A stretch of 64,000 bases of DNA from Curvibacter sp. GWA2_63_95 (lineage in GTDB: Bacteria; Pseudomonadota; Gammaproteobacteria; Burkholderiales; Burkholderiaceae_C), in contig MGPB01000021.1 in the NCBI GenBank assembly GCA_001795455.1, positions 372,001 through 436,000 on the forward strand. Direction: 5' to 3'. Below are positions 29,013 through 38,351 of the stretch, piece by piece. A program made the translations under genes and the position numbers. Under the pieces are notes generated by a model that was not told the DNA's origin, searched no databases, and was given only the letters and a program-made list of their open reading frames with translations. Position 1 is the stretch's first letter; each line of letters starts with the position of its first letter.

Positions 29013-29644
29013 GGTTGCAGGACTCCGCGTTCACGCAAGGCGGCTTGCACATCCAGCCACACCGCCGCAGGCGTCTGGTGTGCGTTGATGCGGGCAAAAC
29101 GGGCGGGGTCTTCCGCCTGACGGCGCGCATAGCCCGTTGCTACGCTCTCGAAAAAAGCAATCGGTTGTGATTCGAATTTGTCGGGCACCCGGGCACCCGC
29201 CAGCCGCTCCGCAGCCACCGCCGGCGGCAGGTCAAACCAGACCGTGGTGTGGGGCTGTAGCAAACCGGCCTGGTCCGGGCCTTGCACCCACTGTTCCAGC
29301 TGTCGCAGCACCTGCCAGTCAAACCCGCGCCCGCCACCCTGGTAGGCAAAGGTGGCGTCGGTGAAGCGGTCGCACAGCACCACCTCCCCCCGCGCCAGCG
29401 CCGGCATGATCACGCGCTGCACATGGTCGCGCCGTGCGGCAAATACCAGCAGCGCCTCTGTCATCGGGTCCATGCTGTCGTTCAACACCATATGGCGCAG
29501 CTGCTCAGCCAGTGGTGTTCCGCCCGGCTCGCGGGTCAGGGTCAGTGCCCTGCCTTGGGCGCGCAAGGCGTCAGCGAGTGCTTGAATATGGGTGGATTTG
29601 CCCGCGCCGTCGATGCCTTCAAAACTGATGAAAAGTCCGCTCAT
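29009..29644 (-). CDS. tmk: Thymidylate kinase
   Basis: Phosphorylates dTMP to dTDP. It has 211 residues from the ATG at 29644 ([20 protein letters not shown]), where the family N-terminus and P-loop begin; the open frame upstream is not family-like. The LID/base-binding features are [18 protein letters not shown], the DRx motif in [20 protein letters not shown], and a C-terminal helix. Overlaps holB by four bases and follows mltG by 25 bases. Confidence 0.95.
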   Translation of the reverse strand: MSGLFISFEGIDGAGKSTHIQALADALRAQGRALTLTREPGGTPLAEQLRHMVLNDSMDPMTEALLVFAARRDHVQRVIMPALARGEVVLCDRFTDATFAYQGGGRGFDWQVLRQLEQWVQGPDQAGLLQPHTTVWFDLPPAVAAERLAGARVPDKFESQPIAFFESVATGYARRQAEDPARFARINAHQTPAAVWLDVQAALRERGVLQP

Positions 29645-29669
29645 GCCGTCCCTGTGCTTGCGTCTGGCG

Positions 29670-30653
29670 CTACTGGCCGCGCTGGTATTTGTTGACTGCC
29701 CTATTGTGCGCGTCCAGCGACTCGCTGAACTCGCTGCTGCCGTCGCCGCGCGCCACGAAGTACAAAGCCTTGCTGGCTGCGGGCTGCACGGCTGCCAGTA
29801 GCGCCGCTTTGCCCGGCATGGAAATTGGGCTTGGGGGTAGCCCCTCACGGGTGTAGGTGTTGTATGCCGTGTCCGCCAGCAGATCAGCGCGGCGCAAATT
29901 GCCATCAAACGACTCACCCAGCCCGTAGATGACGGTAGGGTCAGTCTGCAGGCGCATGCCAATCAGGAGGCGGTTATTAAACACCGCCGAAATCAGAGGC
30001 TGGTCGCTGGTTTTGCCGGTTTCCTTCTCGATGATGCTGGCCAGTACCAAGGCATCCTCCGGCGTTTTGAGTGGGACCTGCGGGTTGCGTAACGACCATG
30101 CCGCCTCCAACTGCTGGTCCATGGCGCGCAGTGCGCGCTGCAGGACCGCCAAGTCGCTGGAGCCTTTGGCATAGGTATAGGTATCAGGGAAAAAGCGGCC
30201 TTCCGGGTGCACCCCGGGGCGGCCCAACTGGGCCATAAGTGCCTGGCTGGACAGGCTGGTAGTTTCGGATTGCAAATGCGCAGCTTTGCGCAAGGCCTCG
30301 CGCACTTGCCTGAAGTTCCAGCCCTCGACCAGCGTCACCGTGCGCAGGGCCTGGTCGCCCTCAACCAGCTTGCGCAGCAGGCTGTGGGGCGTGCTGCCTG
30401 CTTCTATTTCATAGCTACCGGCCTGGATCGCGCGGGACTGGCCTGAAAGCCGGAACCACCCGTACAGCAGGCTGGGGTTGGCCTGCACGCCGGCCTGTGT
30501 CAGCGCATTGGCCACCTGGCGAGCGCTGGCCCCCGGTGCAATGGACACATCCACAACCGGCGCGCTGAGCGCCAGCGGCGACTGTACCCAGACATAGCCC
30601 GCCCCCAGCAACCCCAAAGCGGTGAGTAGCACCGCAGCAAAAAACAAGCGCAC
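29670..30653 (-). CDS. mltG: Endolytic murein transglycosylase MltG
   Basis: Inner-membrane lytic transglycosylase that cleaves nascent glycan strands. It has 327 residues. An N-terminal membrane anchor ([20 protein letters not shown]) is followed by a LysM-like domain ([20 protein letters not shown]) and the YceG catalytic domain with [29 protein letters not shown], and the catalytic Glu near residue 209 in [12 protein letters not shown]. The ending with [20 protein letters not shown] is diagnostic. It heads the minus-strand operon and is divergent from ygfZ. Confidence 0.95.
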   Translation of the reverse strand: MRLFFAAVLLTALGLLGAGYVWVQSPLALSAPVVDVSIAPGASARQVANALTQAGVQANPSLLYGWFRLSGQSRAIQAGSYEIEAGSTPHSLLRKLVEGDQALRTVTLVEGWNFRQVREALRKAAHLQSETTSLSSQALMAQLGRPGVHPEGRFFPDTYTYAKGSSDLAVLQRALRAMDQQLEAAWSLRNPQVPLKTPEDALVLASIIEKETGKTSDQPLISAVFNNRLLIGMRLQTDPTVIYGLGESFDGNLRRADLLADTAYNTYTREGLPPSPISMPGKAALLAAVQPAASKALYFVARGDGSSEFSESLDAHNRAVNKYQRGQ

Positions 30654-30699
30654 AGCCCTACTTCCCGTCAGTCATCAAAAGCGGAATGATAATTCAGCC

Positions 30700-31635
30700 A
30701 TGAGCATGCAGCCCTCCTCCACCTCACCTCTTGCCACCCTCAATGGTGTGGCCCGCCTGGACCACTTGGGCGTGATCCAGATCGAAGGCGAAGACGCCGC
30801 CAAATTCATCCACGGCCAGCTGACGCACGACTTTGCGCTGTTGGACCTGGGCAGCGCACGGTTGGCCGCGTTTTGCTCGGCCAAGGGCCGCATGCAGGCC
30901 AGCTTCATTGGGTTCAAACGCCCGGCCGGTGACATCCTGTTGGTGTGCAGCAGAGATTTGTTGGCCCCCACGCTCAAGCGCCTGTCCATGTTCGTGATGC
31001 GTGCCAAGGCCAAACTCAGCGATGCCAGCGAACGTTTTTCTATCTACGGATTGCTTGGGAATGCTACAAAAAATGTAGCTGCTAACGCAGGTGTGGCATG
31101 GGCTAAGGCTGATTTTGATGCTGAATCCGTGGTCCAGCTGTACCCGGCGGATGGCACACCACGGCAGCTCTGGGTGGCGCCAGTGGGTACCGCAGTACCG
31201 CAGGGCGAGGCCTTGGCGCTGGAGACCTGGCTGTGGAGCGAGGTACGCAGCGGCGTTGCGACCCTGAGCCAACCGGTGTTCGAGGCCTTTGTGCCGCAGA
31301 TGCTGAATTACGAATCGGTGGGGGGCGTGAGCTTCAAGAAAGGCTGCTACCCCGGCCAGGAAGTGGTGGCACGCAGCCAGTTCCGCGGCACGCTCAAGCG
31401 CCGAGCGTTTGTAGTACACAGCGCCGGAGAGCTGCAAGTCGGCCAAGAAATTTTCACCCCGGCCGACACGAGCCAACCCGTGGGCACGGTGGTACAGGCG
31501 GCCAGGGCCCCTGGTGGCGGCATGGATGCCATCGTGTCCTTGCAACTGGCTGCTCTGGAAACTGGGCCTCTGCTTGCCGCAGATTCCGAGTTACAGCTGC
31601 TTCCCCTGCCCTATCTTTTGCTCGAAGACATATAA
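30700..31635 (+). CDS. ygfZ: Folate-binding protein YgfZ
   Basis: Tetrahydrofolate-dependent protein that supports iron-sulfur enzymes such as MiaB, 311 residues. The start at 30700 matches the family; longer in-frame extensions overlap the mltG promoter. Seen: GEDAAKFIHGQLTHDFALLD near residue 30 and the hallmark SFKKGCYPGQEVVARSQFRG near residue 212 with the functional Cys. Residues 121-142 (NATKNVAANAGVAWAKADFD) are encoded by a sense copy of the 65-bp dispersed repeat, in the linker between the two halves of the fold. Confidence 0.92.
   Translation: MSMQPSSTSPLATLNGVARLDHLGVIQIEGEDAAKFIHGQLTHDFALLDLGSARLAAFCSAKGRMQASFIGFKRPAGDILLVCSRDLLAPTLKRLSMFVMRAKAKLSDASERFSIYGLLGNATKNVAANAGVAWAKADFDAESVVQLYPADGTPRQLWVAPVGTAVPQGEALALETWLWSEVRSGVATLSQPVFEAFVPQMLNYESVGGVSFKKGCYPGQEVVARSQFRGTLKRRAFVVHSAGELQVGQEIFTPADTSQPVGTVVQAARAPGGGMDAIVSLQLAALETGPLLAADSELQLLPLPYLLLEDI
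31060..31126 (+). repeat. 65-bp dispersed repeat, copy 4 (inside ygfZ, sense)
   Basis: It reads GCTACAAAAAATGTAGCTGC, TAACGCAGGTGTGGCATGGG, CTAAGGCTG and TTTTGATGC. The GCTAC...GTAGC arms are a two-sided change from the GCTAT...ATAGC seen in other copies. It aligns without gaps to the family and is read in the common sense frame. Confidence 0.82.
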
Positions 31636-31728
31636 AGCGCTGTTTTTCTGCGAGTTGACGCCACGGGGCCGGCGGCTGGACTCATAATAAACACGCCATA
31701 TAACGCGTCGGGAAGGGATTGTTTTTTT

Positions 31729-32364
31729 ATGTCAACGCCGCTTAGCAAAGAAGAAGCATTTGCCCGACTGGGCGCTATCACCCGCGAAATGCATGAGGCA
31801 TTGACGGTGCTAGGCGGAAACCAGTTGAGCGCCATCGTCGAGGAAATCCCGAATGCCCGTGACCGATTGGCCTATGTTGGCAAGATGACCGAAGACGCGG
31901 CCAACAAGGTTCTGACCTTGGTGGAAACTGCCAAACCCGAGTGCGATGACTTGGCCACCCGTGGCGTGGAGCTGGGCGAATCGCTGGCCCGCTTGGCGGC
32001 CTCCTCCGACATGAGTGTGGACAAGGCCCGCGGCCTGATGGTGGTCTGCGGCAAGTTTGCCCAAAGCACCGCAAAGTTTGCCGATGGCCAGGGCGCGGTG
32101 CTCAGCGACATCATGATGGCGCAGGATTTTCAGGACCTTTCGGGCCAGGTGATCAAGAAGGTCATAGACATCATCACCCGCACCGAAATGCAGTTGGTGC
32201 AACTGCTGGTCGACAGCTCACCCGCCGCGCCTTCCAGTGCTGCCCGGAGCAGCGGCACCGAGCCGGTGACTGTGGACAACCATGTGCTTGAAGGCCCCCA
32301 AACGGCCGACAGCGCCCTCAAGCAGGACGATGTGGACGACTTGTTGGCTTCGCTGGGCTTTTAG
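31729..32364 (+). CDS. cheZ: Protein phosphatase CheZ
   Basis: Dephosphorylates CheY-P in chemotaxis. It has 211 residues. The long helical hairpin is followed by the catalytic segment MAQDFQDLSGQVIKKVIDII near residues 130-149, which has the Asp and Gln that act on CheY-P. After a Ser/Ala/Thr-rich linker the C-terminal CheY-binding peptide QDDVDDLLASLGF is intact. GAAGGGA at 31711 is the likely ribosome-binding site. No other che or flagellar gene lies within the window, so this cheZ is isolated. It is convergent with the next gene, three bases apart. Confidence 0.93.
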   Translation: MSTPLSKEEAFARLGAITREMHEALTVLGGNQLSAIVEEIPNARDRLAYVGKMTEDAANKVLTLVETAKPECDDLATRGVELGESLARLAASSDMSVDKARGLMVVCGKFAQSTAKFADGQGAVLSDIMMAQDFQDLSGQVIKKVIDIITRTEMQLVQLLVDSSPAAPSSAARSSGTEPVTVDNHVLEGPQTADSALKQDDVDDLLASLGF

Positions 32365-32367
32365 TCT

Positions 32368-33234
32368 TCACGCCAAAGTCCGCACCATCTCTTGGTGCGC
32401 GATGCCGGCTTCCACAAATACCGGGCCGCACGGCACAAAACCCTCCCGGGCATAAAAGCCCTCTGCGCTGCATTGGGCATGCAGCATCACCTCGGTGTCA
32501 CCACGCGCGCGCGCTGCCGCCATCAGGGCGCGCAGCACCTGCAAGCCCAGTCCCGAACCCCGCAGCATCCGGTGGCTTGCCATGCGCCCAATGCGGGCCA
32601 CCCCTGGTGCATGCACCAGCATGCGGCCACTGGCAACCACCTGGCCCAGTGCGTTGTGCACCAGCGCGTGGACCGCGTCGGCGTCGGCTTCATCCCACAC
32701 CAACTGCTCGGAAATAGCCTGCTCTTCCACAAACACCGCGCGGCGCAAAGGTGCAATGCGAGCACCCCAGGTGTGCCAGTCCCCGACGGCTGTGTGGGTT
32801 AAGGCCTGCCCAGCCGTCTGCGCGGCAAACGCCTGGCGCAAGGCCTCGGGCACGGGGCGCGAGGTCTGGCTGACAGGGTCGGCAAACACATACAGCAGCT
32901 CGCCAGACACCAGCAGCGTATCGCCCCGAAAAATGCCGCCTTCAAACACCATGGACGAGTTGCCCACGCGCGCGCAGCGCAGGCCAATGTGCAGCATGTC
33001 GTCGTAGCGGGCTGAGGCGTGGTACTCCAGCGTGGACTTCTTCACATACATGTCACCGCCCAGCAGCGCCATGCTCTCCTGGTAAGGCATGGCCAGCGCG
33101 CGCCAGTAGTCGCCCATGGCAGTGTCCAGATACATCAGGTAATGGGCGTTGAACACGATGTGTTGCATGTCCACCTCGGCCCAGCGCACGCGCAGGGGGT
33201 GGAAGAAACGGAAATCAGAGCGTTGCAGGTGCAT
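32368..33234 (-). CDS. Fusion of 4HBT acyl-CoA thioesterase and GNAT acetyltransferase
   Basis: Two-domain protein of 288 residues. Residues 1-135 are a hotdog (4HBT, YbgC-like) thioesterase: FFHPLRVRWAEVDMQHIVFN with the catalytic Asp, then AHYLMYLDTAMGDYWRAL. Residues 145-288 are a GNAT N-acetyltransferase of ElaA type: RRAVFVEEQAISEQLVWDEA, then RMASHRMLRGSGLGLQVLRA (the acetyl-CoA loop) and LHAQCSAEGFYAREGFVPCG. Start chosen at 33234 because the hotdog fold begins right there. The following esterase gene starts upstream on the same strand. Substrates are unknown. Confidence 0.87.
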   Translation of the reverse strand: MHLQRSDFRFFHPLRVRWAEVDMQHIVFNAHYLMYLDTAMGDYWRALAMPYQESMALLGGDMYVKKSTLEYHASARYDDMLHIGLRCARVGNSSMVFEGGIFRGDTLLVSGELLYVFADPVSQTSRPVPEALRQAFAAQTAGQALTHTAVGDWHTWGARIAPLRRAVFVEEQAISEQLVWDEADADAVHALVHNALGQVVASGRMLVHAPGVARIGRMASHRMLRGSGLGLQVLRALMAAARARGDTEVMLHAQCSAEGFYAREGFVPCGPVFVEAGIAHQEMVRTLA

Positions 33235-33247
33235 GGTGGTGTGTCGT

Positions 33248-34240
33248 TCAGGAAATGGAAAAAGCTTGGCGCAGTGCCCGCGCAGCATCGGCATGTGCGG
33301 TGGCAGCTTCGGGAATGGCACGGCCCATCTTGATGAATTCGTGGACCATGCCGCGGTAGATCTCCAGGTCCACCGGTACGCCGGCCATGCGCAGGCGGTC
33401 GGCGTAGGCCACGCCCTCGTCGACCAGTGGATCACATTCCGCCAGGCCCACCCAGGCGGGCGCTACGCCGCCCAGATCGACCTCGTATCCGTCCGGCCCC
33501 TTGCCATCCAGGGGGGCAAAGCGCCAGTCGTTGCGGTCGTCCGGGGTACGGATGTATTGCTCGAAGAAGTAGGTGATATGCGGCTCCTCAATCACAAAAC
33601 CCGCAGCAAAGGTGCGGTGCGAGGTCGTGTCCTGGTGGCCGGCACAGCCGGGGTAGAACAGCAGCTGCAAGGCCAGCGGCATTCCCACGTTGCGTGCCTC
33701 GATGGCGCAGGCCGCGGCCAGGGTACCGCCCGCGCTGTCACCTCCCAGGGCCATGCGGGTGGCCTCCAGCTGACGTGAAGCACCTTCACGTGCAACCCAC
33801 TGCACCACGTCCCAGGCATCGTTGTGGGCAGTGGGGAATTTGCTGTCGGGCGCCAGCCGGTAGTCCACCGAGAGCACCGCGCAATGGCCCAGGTGGGCCA
33901 GGCGTCGGCACAGGCCGTCGTGGGTGGTGACACTGCCCACGGTAAAGCCGCCGCCGTGAAAATACAGCAACACAGGTAACATGCCCGCGGCAGGCGCGTA
34001 GTGGCGCACCGGAATGGCAAAACCATCGCGCGCAGTGACCGTAAAGTCCTCCACTCGTGGCAGTTTCTGGGTGGGAAGCTCCAGCACATGGGCACCGGCA
34101 GCGTAGGCGGCGCGCGCCTGGTCGGGGCTCAGGGCATGCATGGGTACGTGGCCGGCGCGGGCGATGCGGTCCACCACGCTGCGCATGGCGGGGGTCAACA
34201 GGGCACGCGGGTTGGCGTGGCGGTCATGGTGGTGACTCAT
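33248..34240 (-). CDS. Alpha/beta hydrolase of the hormone-sensitive lipase family
   Basis: Serine esterase/lipase of 330 residues without signal peptide. The HSL oxyanion motif FHGGGFTVG is near residue 95, the nucleophile GGDSAGG near residue 169, and the acid/histidine pair lies in LAECDPLVDEGVAYADRL and YRGMVHEFIKMG. All three catalytic residues are therefore in place. Its end is 13 bases before the thioesterase-GNAT gene, so the two are likely one transcript. Divergent from the iron alcohol dehydrogenase. The physiological ester is unknown. Confidence 0.9.
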   Translation of the reverse strand: MSHHHDRHANPRALLTPAMRSVVDRIARAGHVPMHALSPDQARAAYAAGAHVLELPTQKLPRVEDFTVTARDGFAIPVRHYAPAAGMLPVLLYFHGGGFTVGSVTTHDGLCRRLAHLGHCAVLSVDYRLAPDSKFPTAHNDAWDVVQWVAREGASRQLEATRMALGGDSAGGTLAAACAIEARNVGMPLALQLLFYPGCAGHQDTTSHRTFAAGFVIEEPHITYFFEQYIRTPDDRNDWRFAPLDGKGPDGYEVDLGGVAPAWVGLAECDPLVDEGVAYADRLRMAGVPVDLEIYRGMVHEFIKMGRAIPEAATAHADAARALRQAFSIS

Positions 34241-34293
34241 GGGAACGTGGCTTCTTGCTACAGTGTTTTTTTCAATCCTACACGTGGAGCAGT

Positions 34294-35430
34294 ATGGCCT
34301 TCATCTACTACGTAACCCAGATCCAGTTTGAGTGTGGTGCCGTGCGCCTGCTCCGGCAAGAGTGCGAGCGTGTGGGCATCACCCGCCCCCTGATCGTGAC
34401 GGACCAGGGCGTGAAGGCCGCCGGCATTGTGCAAAAAGCTCTCGACGCCCTGCCCGGCCTGACCGTCGAAGTCTTTGACCAGACGCCCTCTAACCCCACC
34501 GAAGCTGCCGTGCGCGCTGCAGCAGCGATGTACGTGGCCAAGGGCTGCGACGGGCTCATTGCCGTGGGCGGCGGCTCAGCCATCGACTGCGCCAAAGGCG
34601 TGGCCATCGCCGCCACGCACGAAGGCCCCCTCACCCACTACGCCACCATTGAAGGCGGCTCGGTGCGCATCACGGATCGCGTGGCCCCGATCATCGCCGT
34701 GCCCACCACCAGCGGCACCGGCAGCGAGGTAGCACGCGGCGCCATCCTCATCGTGGACGACCACCGCAAGCTGGGCTTTCACAGCTGGCACCTGGTACCC
34801 AAGACCGCCATTTGTGACCCCGAGCTCACCCTGGGCCTGCCACCCAAGCTGACCGCTGCCACCGGCATGGATGCGATTGCGCACTGCATGGAGACCTTCA
34901 TGGCCCCCGCGTTCAACCCGCCGGCCGATGGCATTGCGCTGGATGGCCTGGAGCGCGCCTGGGCCCATATTGCCCGCGCTACCCAGACCGGCAGCGACGT
35001 GGAAGCCCGCACCCAACTCATGAGCGCCAGCATGCAGGGTGCCATGGCATTCCAGAAAGGGCTGGGGTGCGTGCATTCGCTGAGCCATAGCCTGGGTGGT
35101 GTGGACCCGCGCCTGCACCACGGCACGCTCAACGCCATGTTTTTGCCTGCCGTGGTGGCCTTCAACGCGCAGGCGGAGTCGGTCCAGAGGGACAAGCGCC
35201 TGCAGCGCATGGCCCACGCCATGGGCCTGGGTTCCGCCAGCGACATGGGAGAAGCCATCAAGGACATGAACGCCCGCCTGGGGCTGCCGACCGGCCTGGC
35301 TGCCATGGGCGTGGATGCTTCGCAATTCGACCAGATCATCACGGGCGCCCTGGCCGACCATTGCCACAAGACCAATCCACGCATTGCCACGGCGGACGAG
35401 TACCGCGGTCTGTTGTACGCCTCACTCTGA
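34294..35430 (+). CDS. Iron-containing alcohol dehydrogenase
   Basis: Group III metal-dependent alcohol dehydrogenase, 378 residues from the ATG at 34294 with GTGGAGC upstream. The nucleotide-binding motif GLIAVGGGSAIDCAKGVAIA and the iron ligands in GMDAIAHCMETFMAP, GCVHSLSHSLGG and RLHHGTLNAMFL are all present. The PTTSGTGSEV stretch is typical. Related enzymes act on butanol, 4-hydroxybutyrate or maleylacetate; I cannot choose between them. Confidence 0.92.
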   Translation: MAFIYYVTQIQFECGAVRLLRQECERVGITRPLIVTDQGVKAAGIVQKALDALPGLTVEVFDQTPSNPTEAAVRAAAAMYVAKGCDGLIAVGGGSAIDCAKGVAIAATHEGPLTHYATIEGGSVRITDRVAPIIAVPTTSGTGSEVARGAILIVDDHRKLGFHSWHLVPKTAICDPELTLGLPPKLTAATGMDAIAHCMETFMAPAFNPPADGIALDGLERAWAHIARATQTGSDVEARTQLMSASMQGAMAFQKGLGCVHSLSHSLGGVDPRLHHGTLNAMFLPAVVAFNAQAESVQRDKRLQRMAHAMGLGSASDMGEAIKDMNARLGLPTGLAAMGVDASQFDQIITGALADHCHKTNPRIATADEYRGLLYASL

Positions 35431-35552
35431 GGGGGGCCGCAGCGCGCGCATGCGTGACCTTGCTGCCCCAATCGGTATATAAACGCCCTCGGAGTTTGAA
35501 ACCGATTTCTTACGGGGCCGGCACCGGCACCACAGGGCGAGTCACAATAACA

Positions 35553-38351
35553 ATGCGCGCATTTTCTTTCCAGACATGGCTTAGCCAAGGCACCTACCCA
35601 CGCCTGTTCCTGCCCATACTCGGCATCATCGTGTCGGTGGTGATGGTGCGTTACCACCTCATGCTGCGTGCCGAGTTACAAGAGGCCGCAGGACAGCGGC
35701 AAGCCCAGATCGCCCTGCTGGGCCACTACCTGCCCCCGACCCTGCTGCAGACCAGCTTGCATGGCAGCCCGGCGCAATTGCAGCAAGCACTGGATACCGC
35801 GATGGCTTTCCACCCCGAGCTGCAAGACCTGGCCTGGGCGGTGAACGGCCAGCAGGTGCAGGCCCAACCACGCACCCAAACCATGCCTGCGGTGCCTCGC
35901 TGGTTTGAGTCCTTGGCTGCCTTGCAGCCCTTGCAACGGGAATTTCATGCCACGCTGCCTGATGGCTCCCCCGCCGTCCTGTCCGTTGTGCTCAGCCCCA
36001 AGGCTTCGGTGGAGCAGGCTTGGGGCACCGTGGGTACGCAGATTCCCATCACCGTTCTGAACGTGGCGACAGTCCTGTTCCTGCTGACCCTGCTGCTGCG
36101 TGCCAACGCCCGTATGCTGGCCCGCCTGAACCAGGCGACAGAAAATTTGCGTTCTGGGGCCTTGGACACCCGCATGGTGGAAAAAGGCACGTTGGAGATG
36201 CGGGCCGTGGCCCAAGCATTCAACGCCATGGCCGAACAAATCCAGACCTTGGTGGGCTCCTTGCGGGCCACGCAGTCCGAACAAAGTGAGCAGCGCCACT
36301 TCACCCACCAGTTCATCAACGCCCTGCCCTTGCCCGTGTTTGTGCGGGGCCACGACGGCACCTGCCTGGGCGTCAACAAAGCCTGGGAAGACTTTTTCCA
36401 CCTGCCTGCCAGCGATGTGGTGGGCGCACCGCTGCGCAGCGATTTTGTGGCCATGCCACAGGAGCGGGCGACCCGCCAGCGGCGTGCCAGGCCGCAGCAG
36501 GACAATGAAATTGTGGTCAAGGTGGGCGCGCAGGAGGTGCGGGAGATGGCGTATTTCAAGGCCCCCTTTACCCTGACCGATGGCAGCCAAGGCGGCACCA
36601 TTGGTGCCCTGGTCGACATCACCGAACGCAAGCTCGCCCAAGAAGCCCTGCTGGCCGAAAAAGAACGGGCCGTGATCACCTTGTCCTCGATTGCCGATGG
36701 CGTCATCACCACTGACGCATGCGGCCGCATCGAAACCATCAACGAAGCAGCGCAGTTCTTGACCGGCTATTCCGCCCCGCAGGCGCTGGGCAAGCCCCTG
36801 GCGGCGGTATTCCTGCGCGATTCGGCATCCCATCCACTGCCGCAGGACATGCTGGTGGCCCAACTGCACTTGGTAGACGCGCCGGTACATGCCGTACACC
36901 AGTTCTTGCAACACCGGTCGGGCGAGCGTTACGCCATCGAGTTCACCGCAGCGCCCATCCGCCGGGCCCAGGGCCCGGCCATGGGGTGTGTGCTGGTGTT
37001 TCGCGATGTGACGGAGACCCGCGAACTGGAGAAAAAAATATCTTGGCAAGCCCGCCACGATGCGCTGACCGGACTGAACAACCGGACCGCCCTGGCCGAG
37101 CGCCTGACCCATGCAGTGTTCCAGGCGCGCGAGGCGCACCAGCTGCTGGGCATTTGTCTGCTCGATCTGGACCATTTCCAGGCGATCAACGAGCTCCATG
37201 GCGACTGGGTGGGCGATCGCCTCCTCAAAGAGGTGGCACAGCGCCTCCAGGGCTGTGTGTCCGATCTGGGGGATGCCGCACGGCTGGGCGGGGATGAGTT
37301 TGTGGTGTTGCTGCGCGGGCAACGTGAAGTGGGCGCGATTGAGGCCGGGGCGCAGGCGTTGCTGCAGCGCCTGGCCCAGCCATATGCGATTGACGACTTG
37401 CTGATCCATTGCACTGCCAGTGCGGGAGTGGCCGTGTTCCCCCAGGACCAGGCCAGCCCCGACACCCTGCTGCGCCATGCCGACCAAGCCATGTACAGCG
37501 CCAAGCAGGCCGGGCGCGGCGGGTTGCATCTGTTTGATGCACAGCAGGACCAGGAGGTGCAAACCCACTACAACCGCCTGACCCGGCTGTCCCTGGCCCT
37601 GCAGCAGGACGAGTTTCGCCTGCATTACCAACCCAAGGTCCACCTGCGTACGGGCGCTGTGGTGGGTGTGGAGGCACTGCTGCGCTGGCAACATCCTGAG
37701 CAGGGCCTGCTTGGGCCGGGCAACTTCTTGCCACTGATGGAGCATACCGACCTGATTGTGGACACCGGTGAGTGGGTGCTGCACCAGGCGTTGGCGCAAC
37801 TGCAGGCCTGGGTGCTGCAGGGACAGCCTTGGGTGGTCAGCGTCAATATTGCGGCGCGCCATTTCCACCGCAAGGACTTTGTCGACCGCCTGCGCGTGCT
37901 GTTGGCGCAGTACCCTGGGGCACCGGCGCATTTGCTGGAACTGGAGATTCTGGAGTCTGCTGTGTTGCAGGACATCCAGCACATGCGCGAGGTCATGCAG
38001 GGCTGCCAGACCCTGGGCGTGTGCTTCGCACTCGATGACTTCGGCACCGGCTTCTCCTCGCTGTCCTACCTCAAGCGCTTGCCGGCCGAGACCATCAAGA
38101 TTGACCGCATGTTTGTCGACGGCATTCTGGATGACCCCGAGGACAGCACCCTGGTCAGCGCGATTGTGGCCTTGGCCAAGGCCTTTGAGCGCTCCGTCAT
38201 TGCCGAGGGCGTGGAAACCCCAGCCCAGGCGCGTAAGCTGCTGGCGCTGGGCTGTGAGCTTGGGCAGGGCTATGGCATTGCCAAACCCATGCCCGCGCAG
38301 GCCATGGCCAGCTGGGCGGCTGCGTACACAGGTCTTGGCGTTCTGGCCTAG
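35553..38351 (+). CDS. Membrane sensor with PAS domains, GGDEF and EAL
   Basis: Inner-membrane bifunctional cyclic-di-GMP enzyme, 932 residues from ATG 35553. Membrane helix 1 is near 13-32, a periplasmic domain lies at about 35-165, membrane helix 2 near 165-185, then a HAMP-like linker (ARLNQATENLRSGALDTRMV). Two PAS domains follow (about 255-365 and 375-500), then GGDEF with an intact ARLGGDEFVVLL near residue 577, and EAL with GVEALLRWQH near 706, DDFGTGFSSLSYLKRL and AEGVETPAQ. Both enzymatic motifs are intact. The 122-base leader holds the inverted repeat AATCGGT...ACCGATT. Confidence 0.92.
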   Translation: MRAFSFQTWLSQGTYPRLFLPILGIIVSVVMVRYHLMLRAELQEAAGQRQAQIALLGHYLPPTLLQTSLHGSPAQLQQALDTAMAFHPELQDLAWAVNGQQVQAQPRTQTMPAVPRWFESLAALQPLQREFHATLPDGSPAVLSVVLSPKASVEQAWGTVGTQIPITVLNVATVLFLLTLLLRANARMLARLNQATENLRSGALDTRMVEKGTLEMRAVAQAFNAMAEQIQTLVGSLRATQSEQSEQRHFTHQFINALPLPVFVRGHDGTCLGVNKAWEDFFHLPASDVVGAPLRSDFVAMPQERATRQRRARPQQDNEIVVKVGAQEVREMAYFKAPFTLTDGSQGGTIGALVDITERKLAQEALLAEKERAVITLSSIADGVITTDACGRIETINEAAQFLTGYSAPQALGKPLAAVFLRDSASHPLPQDMLVAQLHLVDAPVHAVHQFLQHRSGERYAIEFTAAPIRRAQGPAMGCVLVFRDVTETRELEKKISWQARHDALTGLNNRTALAERLTHAVFQAREAHQLLGICLLDLDHFQAINELHGDWVGDRLLKEVAQRLQGCVSDLGDAARLGGDEFVVLLRGQREVGAIEAGAQALLQRLAQPYAIDDLLIHCTASAGVAVFPQDQASPDTLLRHADQAMYSAKQAGRGGLHLFDAQQDQEVQTHYNRLTRLSLALQQDEFRLHYQPKVHLRTGAVVGVEALLRWQHPEQGLLGPGNFLPLMEHTDLIVDTGEWVLHQALAQLQAWVLQGQPWVVSVNIAARHFHRKDFVDRLRVLLAQYPGAPAHLLELEILESAVLQDIQHMREVMQGCQTLGVCFALDDFGTGFSSLSYLKRLPAETIKIDRMFVDGILDDPEDSTLVSAIVALAKAFERSVIAEGVETPAQARKLLALGCELGQGYGIAKPMPAQAMASWAAAYTGLGVLA

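Noticed and set aside
30395..30450. Look-alike of the 65-bp repeat in mltG (CTTCTATTTCATAGCTACCG)
   Set aside because: Only the first part resembles the repeat; the rest does not align without gaps, and the codons encode the conserved MltG segment IQAGSYEI.
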